DNA of 64,000 nucleotides, from contig NZ_JBKGXS010000011.1 of NCBI RefSeq assembly GCF_046546475.1, positions 1 through 64,000 of the forward strand. Reading direction: 5' to 3'. The notes below the pieces were generated by a model. It was not told where the DNA came from. It worked only from the letters and a program-made list of their open reading frames with translations, and did no database searches. This document shows, in pieces, positions 36,604 to 47,693 of the stretch (positions are counted from its first letter, which is position 1; the number at the start of each line of letters is the position of its first letter). The stretch comes from Pseudonocardia phyllosphaerae. GTDB taxonomy: Bacteria > Actinomycetota > Actinomycetes > Mycobacteriales > Pseudonocardiaceae. The translations under genes and the position numbers were made by a program.

Positions 36604-37758
36604 TCAGCCGCGCCGGCCGGGGCCCGGGCGGCGGCGGTCCTGACCGGGCCGGTCACCGGCCGGGCGTCCCCGCGGTTGCTGCGCCCCACCGTTCCCGCCG
36701 GGTGCAGGCCGGGCGTCGCCCCGTCCGGGTGCGCCCCGTCCCGGCGATCTCGTGCCGGAGGGTCCCGCGTCGGGCTCCGGCGGGCGTCCCGCCTCGGACG
36801 GCCGCCGCGGACCTCCGCGCTCGCCGCCCCGGCCGCCGCGCTCCGGTCCACCGCGTTCCGGCGCCCCGCGCTCGGGGCGCCGGGGCCCGCCGCGGCTCTG
36901 CTCACCACGGCGCTCGGGCCCGCCGCGGCTCTGCTCACCACGGCTCTGCTCACCCCGTGACGACGGCCGGTTGCGCCCGGTGCCGCCGGACGGCCCGGCC
37001 GCCGGAGCGGTTCCCGGCCTGCCCGACCGCGACCCCTGCCCGGGGGCGGGCCGGGCACCCCCGGCCCCGTCGCGGCCGCCGGACCCACCACGAGCCCCGG
37101 ACGCCGTCGGCGCCGAACGCGGTGCACCCGGCTGCGACCCGGAAGCCGGGCGACCCCGCGCCGAGCCCGCGGCCGCCGGACGCGCCCCGCCGCCGGACGG
37201 CCTGCCGAGCCGGTCGGGATCGTGCCCGCCGGGGTCCTTGCCCAGCCGTGTGCGGAGCCGGCCGACGGCGTCGTCGGGGCCCAGGCGCTGGACCAGCAGC
37301 CGGAACCCGGCGACCAGCAGGACGACCACGGTCGTCACGGCCATCGCCGGGAACGCGTTGATCAGCGGCGCGCCCGCCATGAGCACGCTCTTCGCCCCGC
37401 CCGCGCCGCCGGGGGACCCGACGAGCACGGCCATCAGCGGCACCACCACGGCCAGCAGCAACGGCGGTTGCACCGCGGGCAGGAAGATGCTGCGCCGGCG
37501 GACCCAGCCGACGGCGAGCACGCAGCCCACGAGGTAGCCGGCCTCGAACACGCCGCCGACCGTGCCGATCCGCAGCAGGTCGGCCACGACGCCGATCGCG
37601 GTGGCCGCGACGGCGAGACCGACGGCGGCGAGCGGCGGGATACCGAGGACGGGACGGAGCAGGGAGCGCTCCCGGACCGGCCAGCCGCCGCGTCCGGAAC
37701 GGGCCTGCGTTCCGGACCCACCGGGCCGGCGGGCCGCGCTCGTGCGAGGCGGGGTCAC
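36604..37758 (-). CDS. DUF6542-type membrane protein with a long low-complexity tail (Rv1111c position)
   Basis: A 384-residue protein. Four hydrophobic helices in the first 170 residues (LGIPPLAAVGLAVAATAIGV, VFEAGYLVGCVLAVGWV, LPAVQPPLLLAVVVPLMAVL, FPAMAVTTVVVLLVAGFRLL) match the DUF6542-like module found between ispH and ychF in related genomes. The last 200 residues are Gly/Pro/Arg-rich and disordered. They contain three GEQSR motifs coded by copies of the dispersed repeat. The function is unknown. The GTG at 37758 is the most likely start. Confidence 0.75.
   Translation of the reverse strand: MTPPRTSAARRPGGSGTQARSGRGGWPVRERSLLRPVLGIPPLAAVGLAVAATAIGVVADLLRIGTVGGVFEAGYLVGCVLAVGWVRRRSIFLPAVQPPLLLAVVVPLMAVLVGSPGGAGGAKSVLMAGAPLINAFPAMAVTTVVVLLVAGFRLLVQRLGPDDAVGRLRTRLGKDPGGHDPDRLGRPSGGGARPAAAGSARGRPASGSQPGAPRSAPTASGARGGSGGRDGAGGARPAPGQGSRSGRPGTAPAAGPSGGTGRNRPSSRGEQSRGEQSRGGPERRGEQSRGGPRRPERGAPERGGPERGGRGGERGGPRRPSEAGRPPEPDAGPSGTRSPGRGAPGRGDARPAPGGNGGAQQPRGRPAGDRPGQDRRRPGPGRRG
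36895..36954 (-). repeat. three dispersed repeat cores inside a gene
   Basis: GCTCTGCTCACC (the core on the minus strand) at 36895-36906, 36928-36939 and 36943-36954. All three are read in the same frame as Gly-Glu-Gln-Ser within the disordered tail. Confidence 0.75.
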
Positions 37759-37762
37759 CCGG

Positions 37763-39298
37763 TCAGCCTAACTCCCCCCGGTGGCGCTGAGCCGGGCCCT
37801 CGTGGTCGTCGGTCGTGTCCTGGGCCGGGGAGTCGCGACGGCTCAGGTCGTCGAACGACACGAGCGCGTCTCCGGCCGAGGCCACGAGCTCCGGTGCGGC
37901 CACCCCGCGCGGGGTGCGGTCGACCGTCGACGGCGCCTCGAGGTCGGCGTCGGCGACCTGCAGGTCCGAGAGTTTCCGCGCGCTGACCAGCACCCGCGTC
38001 TCCAGCGACGACACCGCCTTGTTGTAGCTGTCGACCGCCGAGTCGAGGCTGCGGCCGAGCTTCGCGACGTGCGTGCCCATCGTCGCGAGCCGCCCGTGCA
38101 GCTCCCGGCCCAGCTGGTGGACCTGCGCGGCGTTGCGCGCCAGCGCCTCCTGTTTCCAGCCGTAGGCGACGGTGCGCAGCAGCGCGACCAGCGTCGTCGG
38201 CGTCGCCAATACGACGTTGCGGCCGAACGCGTACTCCAGCAGCCCCGGGTCGGATCGCAGCGCCGCCTCCAGGAACGGGTCGCCCGGCACGAACAGCACC
38301 ACGAACTCCGGCGTCGGCTCGAACGACTGCCAGTACGTCTTCGCCGCCAGCTGGTCGACGTGCGCGCGCAGCTGGCGGGCGTGGGCGGTCAGCTTCTTCG
38401 CGTGCACGTCCGGGTCGGAGGCCTCCACGGCCTCCAGGTACGCCGCGAACGGCACCTTCGCGTCCACGACGACCTGCTTGCCCCCGGCCAGGCGCACGAT
38501 CATGTCCGGCCGCACGCCGCCCTCCTCGGACGACGCGCTGACCTGCGTGGAGAAGTCGCAGTGCTCCACCATCCCGGCCATCTCCGCGACCCGCTGCAGC
38601 TGCATCTCGCCCCAGCGGCCGCGGACCTGCGGGGCGCGCAGCGCGTTGACCAGCTGCTTGGTCTCGCTGCCGAGCCGGTCCGAGCTCTCGGCCATCGCCC
38701 GCACCTGCTCGCGCAGCCCGGCATAGGCGGACTCGCGGTCCTTCTCCACCGACCGCAGCTGGCCCTCGACGCGGCCCAGTGCCGTCGTCACCGGGTCCAG
38801 CAGCTGCTCGACGGCCTTGGCCCGCGCGGTCTCCTCGCCCTCGGCCTTCGCCGCGAGCGACGCCGTCGCCTCCTTCAACCGGCTCTCCGCCAGCGCCACG
38901 AACGCCTCGTTGTTGCGGGCCAGCGCGTCCTGCGACAGCGCGGCGAAGGAGTCCTTCAGCTCCGCCTCCCGCCGGGCGAACGACTGCTCCTGCTCGCCGC
39001 GGGCCCGCCGCTCGGCCTGCAGCGCGGCGGCCGAGGCCGCCCCCTCGTGCTCGGCGCGCCGGCCCCGCTCGGTCGCCCGGTCCAGCTCCTCGTGCAGATC
39101 CTCGATCCGCTCCAGCAGCCCGGTGCGCTCGGCGCGCAGGGCTGCCGCATCGGCCCGGGCCGTGGCCGAGGTGTTGGCCGACGCCCGCTCGGACTCGGCC
39201 GCCGCGGCCCGGAACCGGGCGGAGACCAGCAGCCAGGTGACGACGGCGGCGATCGCCGCACCCAGCAGCGTCCCGAGAAGAAGGCTCGTGGCATCCAC
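37763..39298 (-). CDS. rmuC: DNA recombination protein RmuC
   Basis: A 511-residue protein. An N-terminal membrane helix (SLLLGTLLGAAIAAVVTWLL) is followed by a long coiled coil (about 30-190) and the RmuC nuclease-like domain with ALRAPQVRGRWGEMQLQRVA, EEGGVRPDMIVRLAGGKQVV, VDAKVPFAAYLEA, SFEPTPEFVVLFVPGDPFLE and VVLATPTTLVALLRTVAYGW. RmuC limits rearrangements and acts in DNA end processing. The GTG at 39298 is chosen; an upstream ATG at 39328 is possible. Confidence 0.92.
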   Translation of the reverse strand: MDATSLLLGTLLGAAIAAVVTWLLVSARFRAAAAESERASANTSATARADAAALRAERTGLLERIEDLHEELDRATERGRRAEHEGAASAAALQAERRARGEQEQSFARREAELKDSFAALSQDALARNNEAFVALAESRLKEATASLAAKAEGEETARAKAVEQLLDPVTTALGRVEGQLRSVEKDRESAYAGLREQVRAMAESSDRLGSETKQLVNALRAPQVRGRWGEMQLQRVAEMAGMVEHCDFSTQVSASSEEGGVRPDMIVRLAGGKQVVVDAKVPFAAYLEAVEASDPDVHAKKLTAHARQLRAHVDQLAAKTYWQSFEPTPEFVVLFVPGDPFLEAALRSDPGLLEYAFGRNVVLATPTTLVALLRTVAYGWKQEALARNAAQVHQLGRELHGRLATMGTHVAKLGRSLDSAVDSYNKAVSSLETRVLVSARKLSDLQVADADLEAPSTVDRTPRGVAAPELVASAGDALVSFDDLSRRDSPAQDTTDDHEGPAQRHRGELG

Positions 39299-39537
39299 AC
39301 GACGCAGCCTGCACCCGACCACCGACATTTATCGGCGGGTGCGCCGTCGTCGCAGGTCAGCGTGCCGGCACGGGCGTGTTGAACGGTTCGGGGTTTATCC
39401 GTGCGTCCACGCGGGGACGGCCGGGCCGCCCGCCGGGTTGCCTCGGGGAGGCCAAGACCACGGCGGGCGAACCCGTCGCCGGGGCGGGCGTCTTCTCCAG
39501 TGTCCGACCCAGTGAGGCACGAGAGAGGTTGCAGCAC

Positions 39538-40059
39538 ATGAACACCCGACTCGCCCGCACCATCGGCCGCAGCGCCGCCGCCCTGTCCGTCGCCGCCGCC
39601 GCGCTCATCCCGGCCGGTGTCGCCGTCGCGGACACCCCGGCGCCCGCCGGAGCCCCGGCCCCGAGCGCCTGCCGCCCGGCCAACCAGCAGGCCACCGTGA
39701 CGCAGTCCGACTCGAGCGCCGGGCACCGCCACTACGCGGTCACCATCACCGCCGGCCCGGGCACCGCGCCCTGCACGCTGAAGGGATCGCCGACCCACGT
39801 CGGGTTCAGCCTCAACGGCTCGCCGCGCGCCATCAACACGGTGGCCTACGGCAACCAGGACCAGACCGCCGTGCTCGCGCCCGGTCACCCGGTCACCTTC
39901 GACGTCCAGGTGCAGAACACCCCGGGCGGCGCCACCGCCAACGAGGTCCACTTCACGCCGGTCGAGCCCGACGGCCAGGTGCCCGGCGACTTCGTCGCGC
40001 ACGGCCCGCTGACCGTCGACGGCACGCCGCAGATCGGCCCGGTCACCGCGGCCGGCTGA
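39538..40059 (+). CDS. secreted DUF4232 protein, paralogue 1
   Basis: A 173-residue exported protein. A signal peptide (RSAAALSVAAAALIPAGVAV, then ADTPAPAG) precedes a DUF4232 domain with a conserved disulfide pair: SACRPANQQATVTQ and APCTLKGSPTHVGF. The domain is a beta-sandwich of unknown function common in actinomycete exported proteins. The downstream neighbour is a clear paralogue, giving a tandem pair. Transcription starts somewhere after 39330, opposite rmuC. Confidence 0.85.
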   Translation: MNTRLARTIGRSAAALSVAAAALIPAGVAVADTPAPAGAPAPSACRPANQQATVTQSDSSAGHRHYAVTITAGPGTAPCTLKGSPTHVGFSLNGSPRAINTVAYGNQDQTAVLAPGHPVTFDVQVQNTPGGATANEVHFTPVEPDGQVPGDFVAHGPLTVDGTPQIGPVTAAG

Positions 40060-40187
40060 TCACACCCGAGAACTCGACCACACCCGAGAACTCGTCCGCG
40101 GGCGGGGTACGGGGGAGCCACCCCGCCCGCGGGCGTCCTGGGCCGTAGCGTCGGCCCACCGCTCATCGACATGTTGGGGGACAAGTC

Positions 40188-40697
40188 ATGCGCACCATCA
40201 CCCGTACCGTCGCCGCACTCGCCGTCGCCGTCGGCGCACTCGCTCCGGCGGGCGTCGCGGCCGCCGACACCGGCCACCCGACGACCGACCCGCGGCCGAG
40301 CGCCTGCCGCCCGGCCAACCAGCAGGCCACCGTCTCACAGATCGGGACGAGCCCGTCGGGGTACCGGGAGTACTCCGTGGTCATCAAGGCCGCTCCGGGG
40401 ACCGCGCCGTGCACGCTGAAGGGGTCGCCGACCAACGTCGGCTTCAGCCGCGGCGACACACCGCTGGCGAACCACACCGTGTCCTACGGCGACCAGAGCC
40501 AGACCGCGTGGCTCAGCGAGAACGGCCCGGTCGAGTTCATCGTCATGGTGCCCGGCACCACGGGCGGGGTCTCGGCGGACCGGCTGCACTTCACGCCGGT
40601 CGAGCAGGACGGGGAGGTCCCCGGCGACTTCGCCGCCGACGGCCCGATGGTCGTCGACGGCACGCCGCTGGTCGGGCCGGTCTCCGCGCTCGTCTGA
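40188..40697 (+). CDS. secreted DUF4232 protein, paralogue 2
   Basis: A 169-residue exported protein with signal peptide TRTVAALAVAVGALAPAGVA and the same DUF4232 core as its neighbour: SACRPANQQATVSQ, GTAPCTLKGSPTNVGFSRGD, RLHFTPVEQDGEVPGDFAAD. The two cores are highly similar while the linkers differ, so the pair probably arose by tandem duplication. It ends in a 16-bp terminator. Confidence 0.87.
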   Translation: MRTITRTVAALAVAVGALAPAGVAAADTGHPTTDPRPSACRPANQQATVSQIGTSPSGYREYSVVIKAAPGTAPCTLKGSPTNVGFSRGDTPLANHTVSYGDQSQTAWLSENGPVEFIVMVPGTTGGVSADRLHFTPVEQDGEVPGDFAADGPMVVDGTPLVGPVSALV

Positions 40698-40760
40698 CCT
40701 GCACGTTCCGCAGCCAGCTCGCGGGTGGGAACCGGGGGGAGCCCCGCCTGCGAGCCACCA

Positions 40761-40798
40761 GGGCCGTGCCGGTGACCTTCGGGTCACCGGCACGGCCC
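40761..40798. terminator. 16-bp hairpin with TTCG-type loop
   Basis: A perfect stem, GGGCCGTGCCGGTGAC (40761-40776) and its complement (40783-40798), closed by CTTCGG. It lies between the convergent DUF4232 and ogt genes. Confidence 0.88.
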
Positions 40799-40819
40799 GT
40801 CGGCGTTGTGGAGGGTCGG

Positions 40820-41322
40820 TCAGACCGTCCCGGTGGCCTCGTGGTCGAGCAGCCACTGCTTCACCGGCAGCCCGTAGCGGAACCCGCCGAGCGAGCCGTC
40901 GGTGCGCAGCACCCGGTGGCACGGCACGAACAGCGCCGCCGCGTTCTGCGCGCACGCGCCCGCCGCCGCGCGGACGGCCGCCGGACGACCGGTCCGGTCG
41001 GCGTAGCCGGAGTAGGTGACCGGAGCGCCGGCGGGCACCGTCCGGAGCACCTCCCATGCGTGCTCGCGGTACGGCCCGGACCGCTGCCGGACGGGCACGT
41101 CGTCGATCGCCGACAGCTCACCGGAGTGGTAGCGGTCGATCGCCTCACCGACCGCGCCGAGGTCGCCCTCGACGACGTCGCCGGGCCGCAGCGATGCGTG
41201 GACCAGTGACAACAGCTCGTCGACCGAGTCGGTCCAGCCGGACGCCAGGACGGTGCCGCCGGCGTCGACGACGGCGGTGAAGGGGCCGAGCGGGGTCTCG
41301 CGGGTGCCGTACACGGCGGTGG

Positions 41323-41326
<4 letters not shown>
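40820..41326 (-). CDS. ogt: methylated-DNA--protein-cysteine methyltransferase
   Basis: A 168-residue suicide repair protein that takes the methyl group from O6-methylguanine. The active-site motif FVPCHRVLRTDGSLGGFRYG is intact, with the recognition region GPYREHAWEVLRTVPAGAPV, TYSGYADRTGRP and AVRAAAGACAQN. Its ATG overlaps the stop of the upstream glycosylase gene as ATGA, forming an alkylation-repair operon. Confidence 0.93.
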
Positions 41327-42924
<1,598 letters not shown>

Positions 42925-43110
42925 GACACCGAGACTGCCACCGCCGACGCCCGGGTTCTCGCGGAAATCGGTCACCGGTGTCGGAGGTGCGGGGAGGGCG
43001 GCGCGAACGTCGCCCGACCACCCCGGCACCGCATACGGGATCATGGTCGGGGCCGCCGCGACGATCACGGCGGCCCGGCTGTGTGGAGCACCGTTCGACC
43101 CGACCGTGAC

Positions 43111-44586
43111 GTGGAGGCGATCATCGCGACCGACCTCGGCCCGGGCACCGTCGAGCACGATCCGCACGCCCGGCGCACCGGCCGCGCGACCGCCGCCCGG
43201 ACCCGCATCGTCGGGTGGGTGGTGCTGTTCGTGCTGACCTCGCTCGGCGTCGTCACGCTGGTCACCTGGCTGCTGCTGATCGGCGAGACCGACCGCCGGG
43301 TGGACGCGGCACTCGGCCCGCAGATCGACGAGTTCGCCCGCTCGGCCCGCGCCGGGGTGAACCCCTCGACCGGGCGGCCGTTCGGCTCCGTCGACGAGAT
43401 CCTCCGCTCGGTGATCGCGACGAACGTGGCCCGGCCCAACGAGAAGTTCCTCGGCTACCTCGACGGCCGCTTCCGCTGGGAGTCCCGGGTGATCAGCCCG
43501 GACGTACGGCTGCGCACCGACCCCGCGTTCACCCGGCTGGTCGCGACCGTGCCCGCGCCGACCCGCGGCACTTATATGTCGGCCGGCGGCGAGGTGCACT
43601 GGGCGGCGCTGCCGGTCGGGCTCGATGGGCGCCCGGAGCGGGGCGTCGTCGTCATCGCCTACCTGGTCGACCAGGAGCACGAGTTCGCCGACGAGGCGGC
43701 GCGGCTGATGACGCTGGTCGGGATCGGGGTGGCGATGCTGTCCGCGCTGGGCGCGTGGCTCGCCGCGGGCCGGATCCTGCAGCCGCTGCGCGACGTCGCG
43801 GCGACCGCGCGGGGGATCACCGACACCGACCTCTCGCGGCGGGTCCCGTTGCGCGCCAGGCCCCGTGACGAGATCGCCGAGCTGGCGGGGACGCTGAACG
43901 ACATGCTCGACCGGGTGCAGAGCGGCATGCAGTCCCAGCGCCGCTTCGTCGACGACGCCGGCCACGAGCTGCGGACGCCGATCACGATCGTCCGTGGCCA
44001 CCTGGGCGTTCTCGACCCGGAGGACCCCGACGACGTCCGGGACGCCGTCGCCCTGGTCGACGACGAGCTGGACCGGATGAACCAGCTCGTCTCGGAGATG
44101 CTCAGCCTGACCCGGGCGGAGCAGCTGACGTTGCTGCAACCGGAGGAGGTCGACGTCGACGCGTTCACCCGCGAGATGTTCGGCAAGCTCACCGCGCTCG
44201 CCGACCGGGAGTGGCGGCTGACCTCGGCCGCGCCGATCCACATGCGGCTCGACCCGCACCGGATCACCCAGGCCGTCGTCGCGCTCGCCGACAACGCGGT
44301 CCGCGCGACCGGGCCGGGGGACCGGATCGAGCTGGGCTCCGACGCCGACGACGAGCGCCTGCGGATCCGGGTGTCGGACGACGGCCCCGGCATCTCCGAG
44401 GCCGACCGGGCCCGGATCTTCCGCCGGTTCGCCCGCGGCGAGAACGCACCCCGTTCCGACGGCGCCGGGCTCGGCCTGTCGATCGTCGAGGCCATCGCGA
44501 CCACGCACGGCGGCCGGGTGCGCCTGGACAGCGTCGTCGGCGAGGGCGCCACGTTCACCCTCGACCTGCCCCGGGAGGGAGCGTGA
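43111..44586 (+). CDS. two-component sensor histidine kinase
   Basis: A 491-residue membrane kinase. The first helix is at about 35-60 (VGWVVLFVLTSLGVVTLVTW), a periplasmic domain of about 150 residues follows, then a second helix (MTLVGIGVAMLSALGAWLAA), HAMP (RILQPLRDVAATARGITDTD), a dimerisation domain with the phosphorylated His in RRFVDDAGHELRTPITIVRG, and an ATPase domain (VALADNAVRAT, VSDDGPGISEADRARIFRRF, DGAGLGLSIVEAIATTHGG). The signal is unknown. Its TGA overlaps the response regulator start as GTGA. Confidence 0.93.
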   Translation: MEAIIATDLGPGTVEHDPHARRTGRATAARTRIVGWVVLFVLTSLGVVTLVTWLLLIGETDRRVDAALGPQIDEFARSARAGVNPSTGRPFGSVDEILRSVIATNVARPNEKFLGYLDGRFRWESRVISPDVRLRTDPAFTRLVATVPAPTRGTYMSAGGEVHWAALPVGLDGRPERGVVVIAYLVDQEHEFADEAARLMTLVGIGVAMLSALGAWLAAGRILQPLRDVAATARGITDTDLSRRVPLRARPRDEIAELAGTLNDMLDRVQSGMQSQRRFVDDAGHELRTPITIVRGHLGVLDPEDPDDVRDAVALVDDELDRMNQLVSEMLSLTRAEQLTLLQPEEVDVDAFTREMFGKLTALADREWRLTSAAPIHMRLDPHRITQAVVALADNAVRATGPGDRIELGSDADDERLRIRVSDDGPGISEADRARIFRRFARGENAPRSDGAGLGLSIVEAIATTHGGRVRLDSVVGEGATFTLDLPREGA

Positions 44587-45251
44587 GCAGCCGGATCCTG
44601 GTCGGCGAGGACGAACCGCGGATCGCCTCGTTCGTCAAGAAGGGCCTGCGGGCGGCCGGGTTCGAGGTCACCGTCGTCGCCGACGGCCCCGGCGTGCACG
44701 ACCACGCCGTCACCGGCGGGTTCGACCTGCTCGTGCTCGACATCGGCCTGCCCGGCGCCGACGGGTTCTCCGTGCTGCGCCGCCTGCGCCAGGCCGGCAT
44801 CGCCATCCCGGTGATCATCCTGACCGCCCGGGACAGCGTCACCGACACCGTCGCCGGGCTCGAGGGCGGCGCCGACGACTACATGCCCAAGCCGTTCCGG
44901 TTCGAGGAGCTGCTGGCCCGGGTCCGGCTGCGGCTGGAGCGCTCCCGGCCGGCTCCGGACCGCGACGTCCTGTCCTTTCACGGCCTGGAGCTGGACCCGC
45001 GGACCCGGCACGTCGTCGTGCACGGGCGGACCGTGGAGCTGTCGGTGCGCGAGGCGGCGCTGGCCGAGGCGTTCCTGCGTCACCCCGGGCAGGTGCTCTC
45101 CCGCGACCAGCTGCTGCGCCTGGCATGGGAGGGGGAGTCGGGCTCGGCGTCGAACGTCGTCGACGTCTACGTCCGCTACCTGCGGCGCAAGCTCGGCCCG
45201 GAATGGATCGCCACGGTCCGCGGCGCGGGCTACCGGCTCGAACCGGGCTGA
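44583..45251 (+). CDS. OmpR-family response regulator
   Basis: A 222-residue regulator: a receiver domain (ILVGEDEPRIASFVKKGLRA, phospho-Asp in DLLVLDIGLPGADGF, LTARDSVTDTVAGLEGGADD, MPKPF) and a winged-helix DNA-binding domain (VELSVREAALAEAFLRHPGQ, VLSRDQLL, NVVDVYVRYLRRKLG). It is coupled to the kinase gene by a GTGA overlap, so they form a cognate pair. Targets are not evident. Confidence 0.93.
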   Translation: MSSRILVGEDEPRIASFVKKGLRAAGFEVTVVADGPGVHDHAVTGGFDLLVLDIGLPGADGFSVLRRLRQAGIAIPVIILTARDSVTDTVAGLEGGADDYMPKPFRFEELLARVRLRLERSRPAPDRDVLSFHGLELDPRTRHVVVHGRTVELSVREAALAEAFLRHPGQVLSRDQLLRLAWEGESGSASNVVDVYVRYLRRKLGPEWIATVRGAGYRLEPG

Positions 45252-45275
45252 GACCTGCGACTACCCTGGTCGCCC

Positions 45276-46325
<1,050 letters not shown>

Positions 46326-46349
<24 letters not shown>

Positions 46350-46394
46350 CGTTGATGACGGCTCCCGTCACACACTGGGTTCGTGATCAGATCG
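46326..46394 (+). repeat. direct repeat, left copy (ychF 3' end)
   Basis: A 69-bp segment covering the last seven codons and stop of ychF, the following gap and the first codons of the higB frame. It matches 47602-47670 at about 56 of 69 positions with no gaps; the first 36 and last 14 positions are nearly identical. It may be an attachment site or the edge of a duplication. Confidence 0.7.
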
Positions 46395-46671
46395 TTCGGG
46401 AGCAAGGACACCGAGCGCATCTGGCATGAGCAGTACGTCAAGAGTGCCCGATCGCACCGTGCAGCGGGCGACGCTGCGGAAGCTCGAGCTGATTCATGCG
46501 GCGAAGGACGTCGAGGACCTCCGGGTACCGCCGGGGAACCGCTTGGAGCGGCTCGTCGGTGACCGACGCGGGCAGCACAGCATCCGCGTAAACGCGCAGT
46601 GGCGTCTCTGCTTCGTCCGGAGAGATGGGGGTGCGGAAGATGTCGAACTCGTCCACTACCACCGAGAGTGA
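46383..46671 (+). pseudogene. higB: HigB-type toxin with N-terminal frameshift
   Basis: A HigB-like (RelE-fold) mRNA interferase. The N-terminus is read from GTG 46383 as VIRSFGSKDTERIWHEQYVK. The rest (RATLRKLELIHAAKDVEDL, VPPGNRLERLVGDRRGQHSI, RVNAQWRLCFV) is in another frame, open only from the ATG at 46426. Both halves resemble the same family, so a one-base shift at about 46440-46460 has split the gene. Translation from 46426 would lack the first strand. The frame ends inside higA, as in intact higBA operons. Confidence 0.75.
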
Positions 46672-46960
46672 CCTGATCGAGCCGATCCACCCTGGGGAGA
46701 TCCTCATGGAGGACTTCATCGAGGGCTTCGGGATCACGCAGAACAAGCTCGCCGTATCCATCGGTGTGCCGCCGCGGCGCATCAACGAGATCGTGCACGG
46801 CAAGCGGGGTATCACGGCTGATACGGCGATCCGTCTGGCGCGGTACTTCGGGACGTCCGAGGAGTTCTGGATGAACCTGCAGTCGAACTACGAGCTGCGG
46901 GTCGAACGGCGGGCGCTGCGAACCCAGATCGACTCGATCTCTCCGCTGAAGTCTGCATGA
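46640..46960 (+). CDS. higA: HigA-type antitoxin (XRE helix-turn-helix)
   Basis: A 106-residue antitoxin of the HigA/VapI type: EPIHPGEILMEDFIEGFGIT, QNKLAVSIGVPPRRINEIVH, GKRGITADTAIRLARYFGTS and EEFWMNLQSNYELR, a complete helix-turn-helix. It overlaps the 3' end of higB by 32 bp. The ATG at 46640 is preferred over 46625. It is intact although its toxin partner is frameshifted. Confidence 0.88.
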   Translation: MSNSSTTTESDLIEPIHPGEILMEDFIEGFGITQNKLAVSIGVPPRRINEIVHGKRGITADTAIRLARYFGTSEEFWMNLQSNYELRVERRALRTQIDSISPLKSA

Positions 46961-47124
46961 GTGACCTCGTCGGATGTGAACTGTGTGGCGCATTTGTCGG
47001 CACGAATGCGACGCCGTCCGATGGATCACCGCTCAAGTTCTGCAGGTCGCGGGCGGGCACGCACTCTAGGACTATGAAGATGGCTCTACGTGTGGGCACG
47101 CGGTGGAGTTCCGTAGCGGGCTAA
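46957..47124 (+). CDS. small ORF coupled to higA, Cys-containing
   Basis: A 55-codon frame starting at an ATG that overlaps the higA stop as ATGA. The product begins MSDLVGCELCGAFVG and has a third Cys in LKFCRSRAG, suggesting a partial zinc knuckle. Its last codons run through a short sequence like the ychF tail (GGTGGAGTTCCG at about 47101). It could be the decayed start of an older gene or a genuine third component of the operon. Confidence 0.35.
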   Translation: MSDLVGCELCGAFVGTNATPSDGSPLKFCRSRAGTHSRTMKMALRVGTRWSSVAG

Positions 47125-47140
47125 ACTCTAGGGGAAAGAA

Positions 47141-47578
47141 GTGAAGCAGGAACCCGGCTGCGTGTTCTGCGGCATCGTGGCCGATCCATCCAATTCCGAC
47201 GTAGTCTGGGACGACGAGTCCGTGCTCGCCTTCATGGACATCAATCCGGTGACCGATGGTCACGTGCTGGTGATTCCAAAGGATCATTTCGTTGGCCTCA
47301 CCGACATCACTCCGGAGACCGCGGGTCGGATGATGACGGTCGCCCAAGGTATGGCGCAGGCGATGAAAAACTCCGAGCTGCGCTGTGAGGGGGTGAACCT
47401 CTTCTTCGCTGATGGCGAGGAGGCATTTCAGGAAGTATTTCACTCTCACCTGCACGTTTTTCCCCGGTTCCGTGACGATGGTTTCATGATTGACGCGCAT
47501 TGGAGTGGCCGTTCGAAGGAGTCACTCGCTGCTTCCGCAATGATGATTCGAGAGGTGCTGGAGCCCCCACGGCGGTAG
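47141..47578 (+). CDS. HIT family protein
   Basis: A 145-residue histidine-triad nucleotide-binding protein. A Cys pair in GCVFCGIV is typical of the HIT subgroup with zinc. The middle has FMDINPVTDGHVLVIPKDHF, and the triad is HSHLHVFPR. Such proteins hydrolyse AMP-linked substrates. Base use is clearly less GC-rich than in neighbouring genes, which suggests transfer. GTG at 47141 follows AGGGGAAAGAA. It lies inside the segment flanked by ychF-end repeats. Confidence 0.88.
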   Translation: MKQEPGCVFCGIVADPSNSDVVWDDESVLAFMDINPVTDGHVLVIPKDHFVGLTDITPETAGRMMTVAQGMAQAMKNSELRCEGVNLFFADGEEAFQEVFHSHLHVFPRFRDDGFMIDAHWSGRSKESLAASAMMIREVLEPPRR

Positions 47579-47601
47579 TGGTTGAGAGTGGGCCCAATGC
47601 A

Positions 47602-47670
47602 GTGGAGTTCAGATTTAACGTTTAGCGTTGATGACGGTTCGCTTTATTCACTTTTCTCGTGATCAGATCG
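47602..47670 (+). repeat. direct repeat, right copy (ychF 3' end duplicate)
   Basis: This repeats the ychF end. GTGGAGTTCAGATTTAACGT and the following TTAG still code Val-Glu-Phe-Arg-Phe-Asn-Val-stop with only synonymous changes, followed by the same CGTTGATGACGG, and 19 bp later TCGTGATCAGATCG, the start of the higB frame. It marks the right edge of a 1.3-kb insertion or duplication. Confidence 0.7.
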
Positions 47671-47693
47671 ATTGCTCTGAGGTCGAACTGAGG

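Noticed and set aside
37755..39314. A long Gly/Arg/Ala-rich frame overlapping rmuC
   Set aside because: It is a shadow frame of rmuC, which has all family motifs in the other frame.
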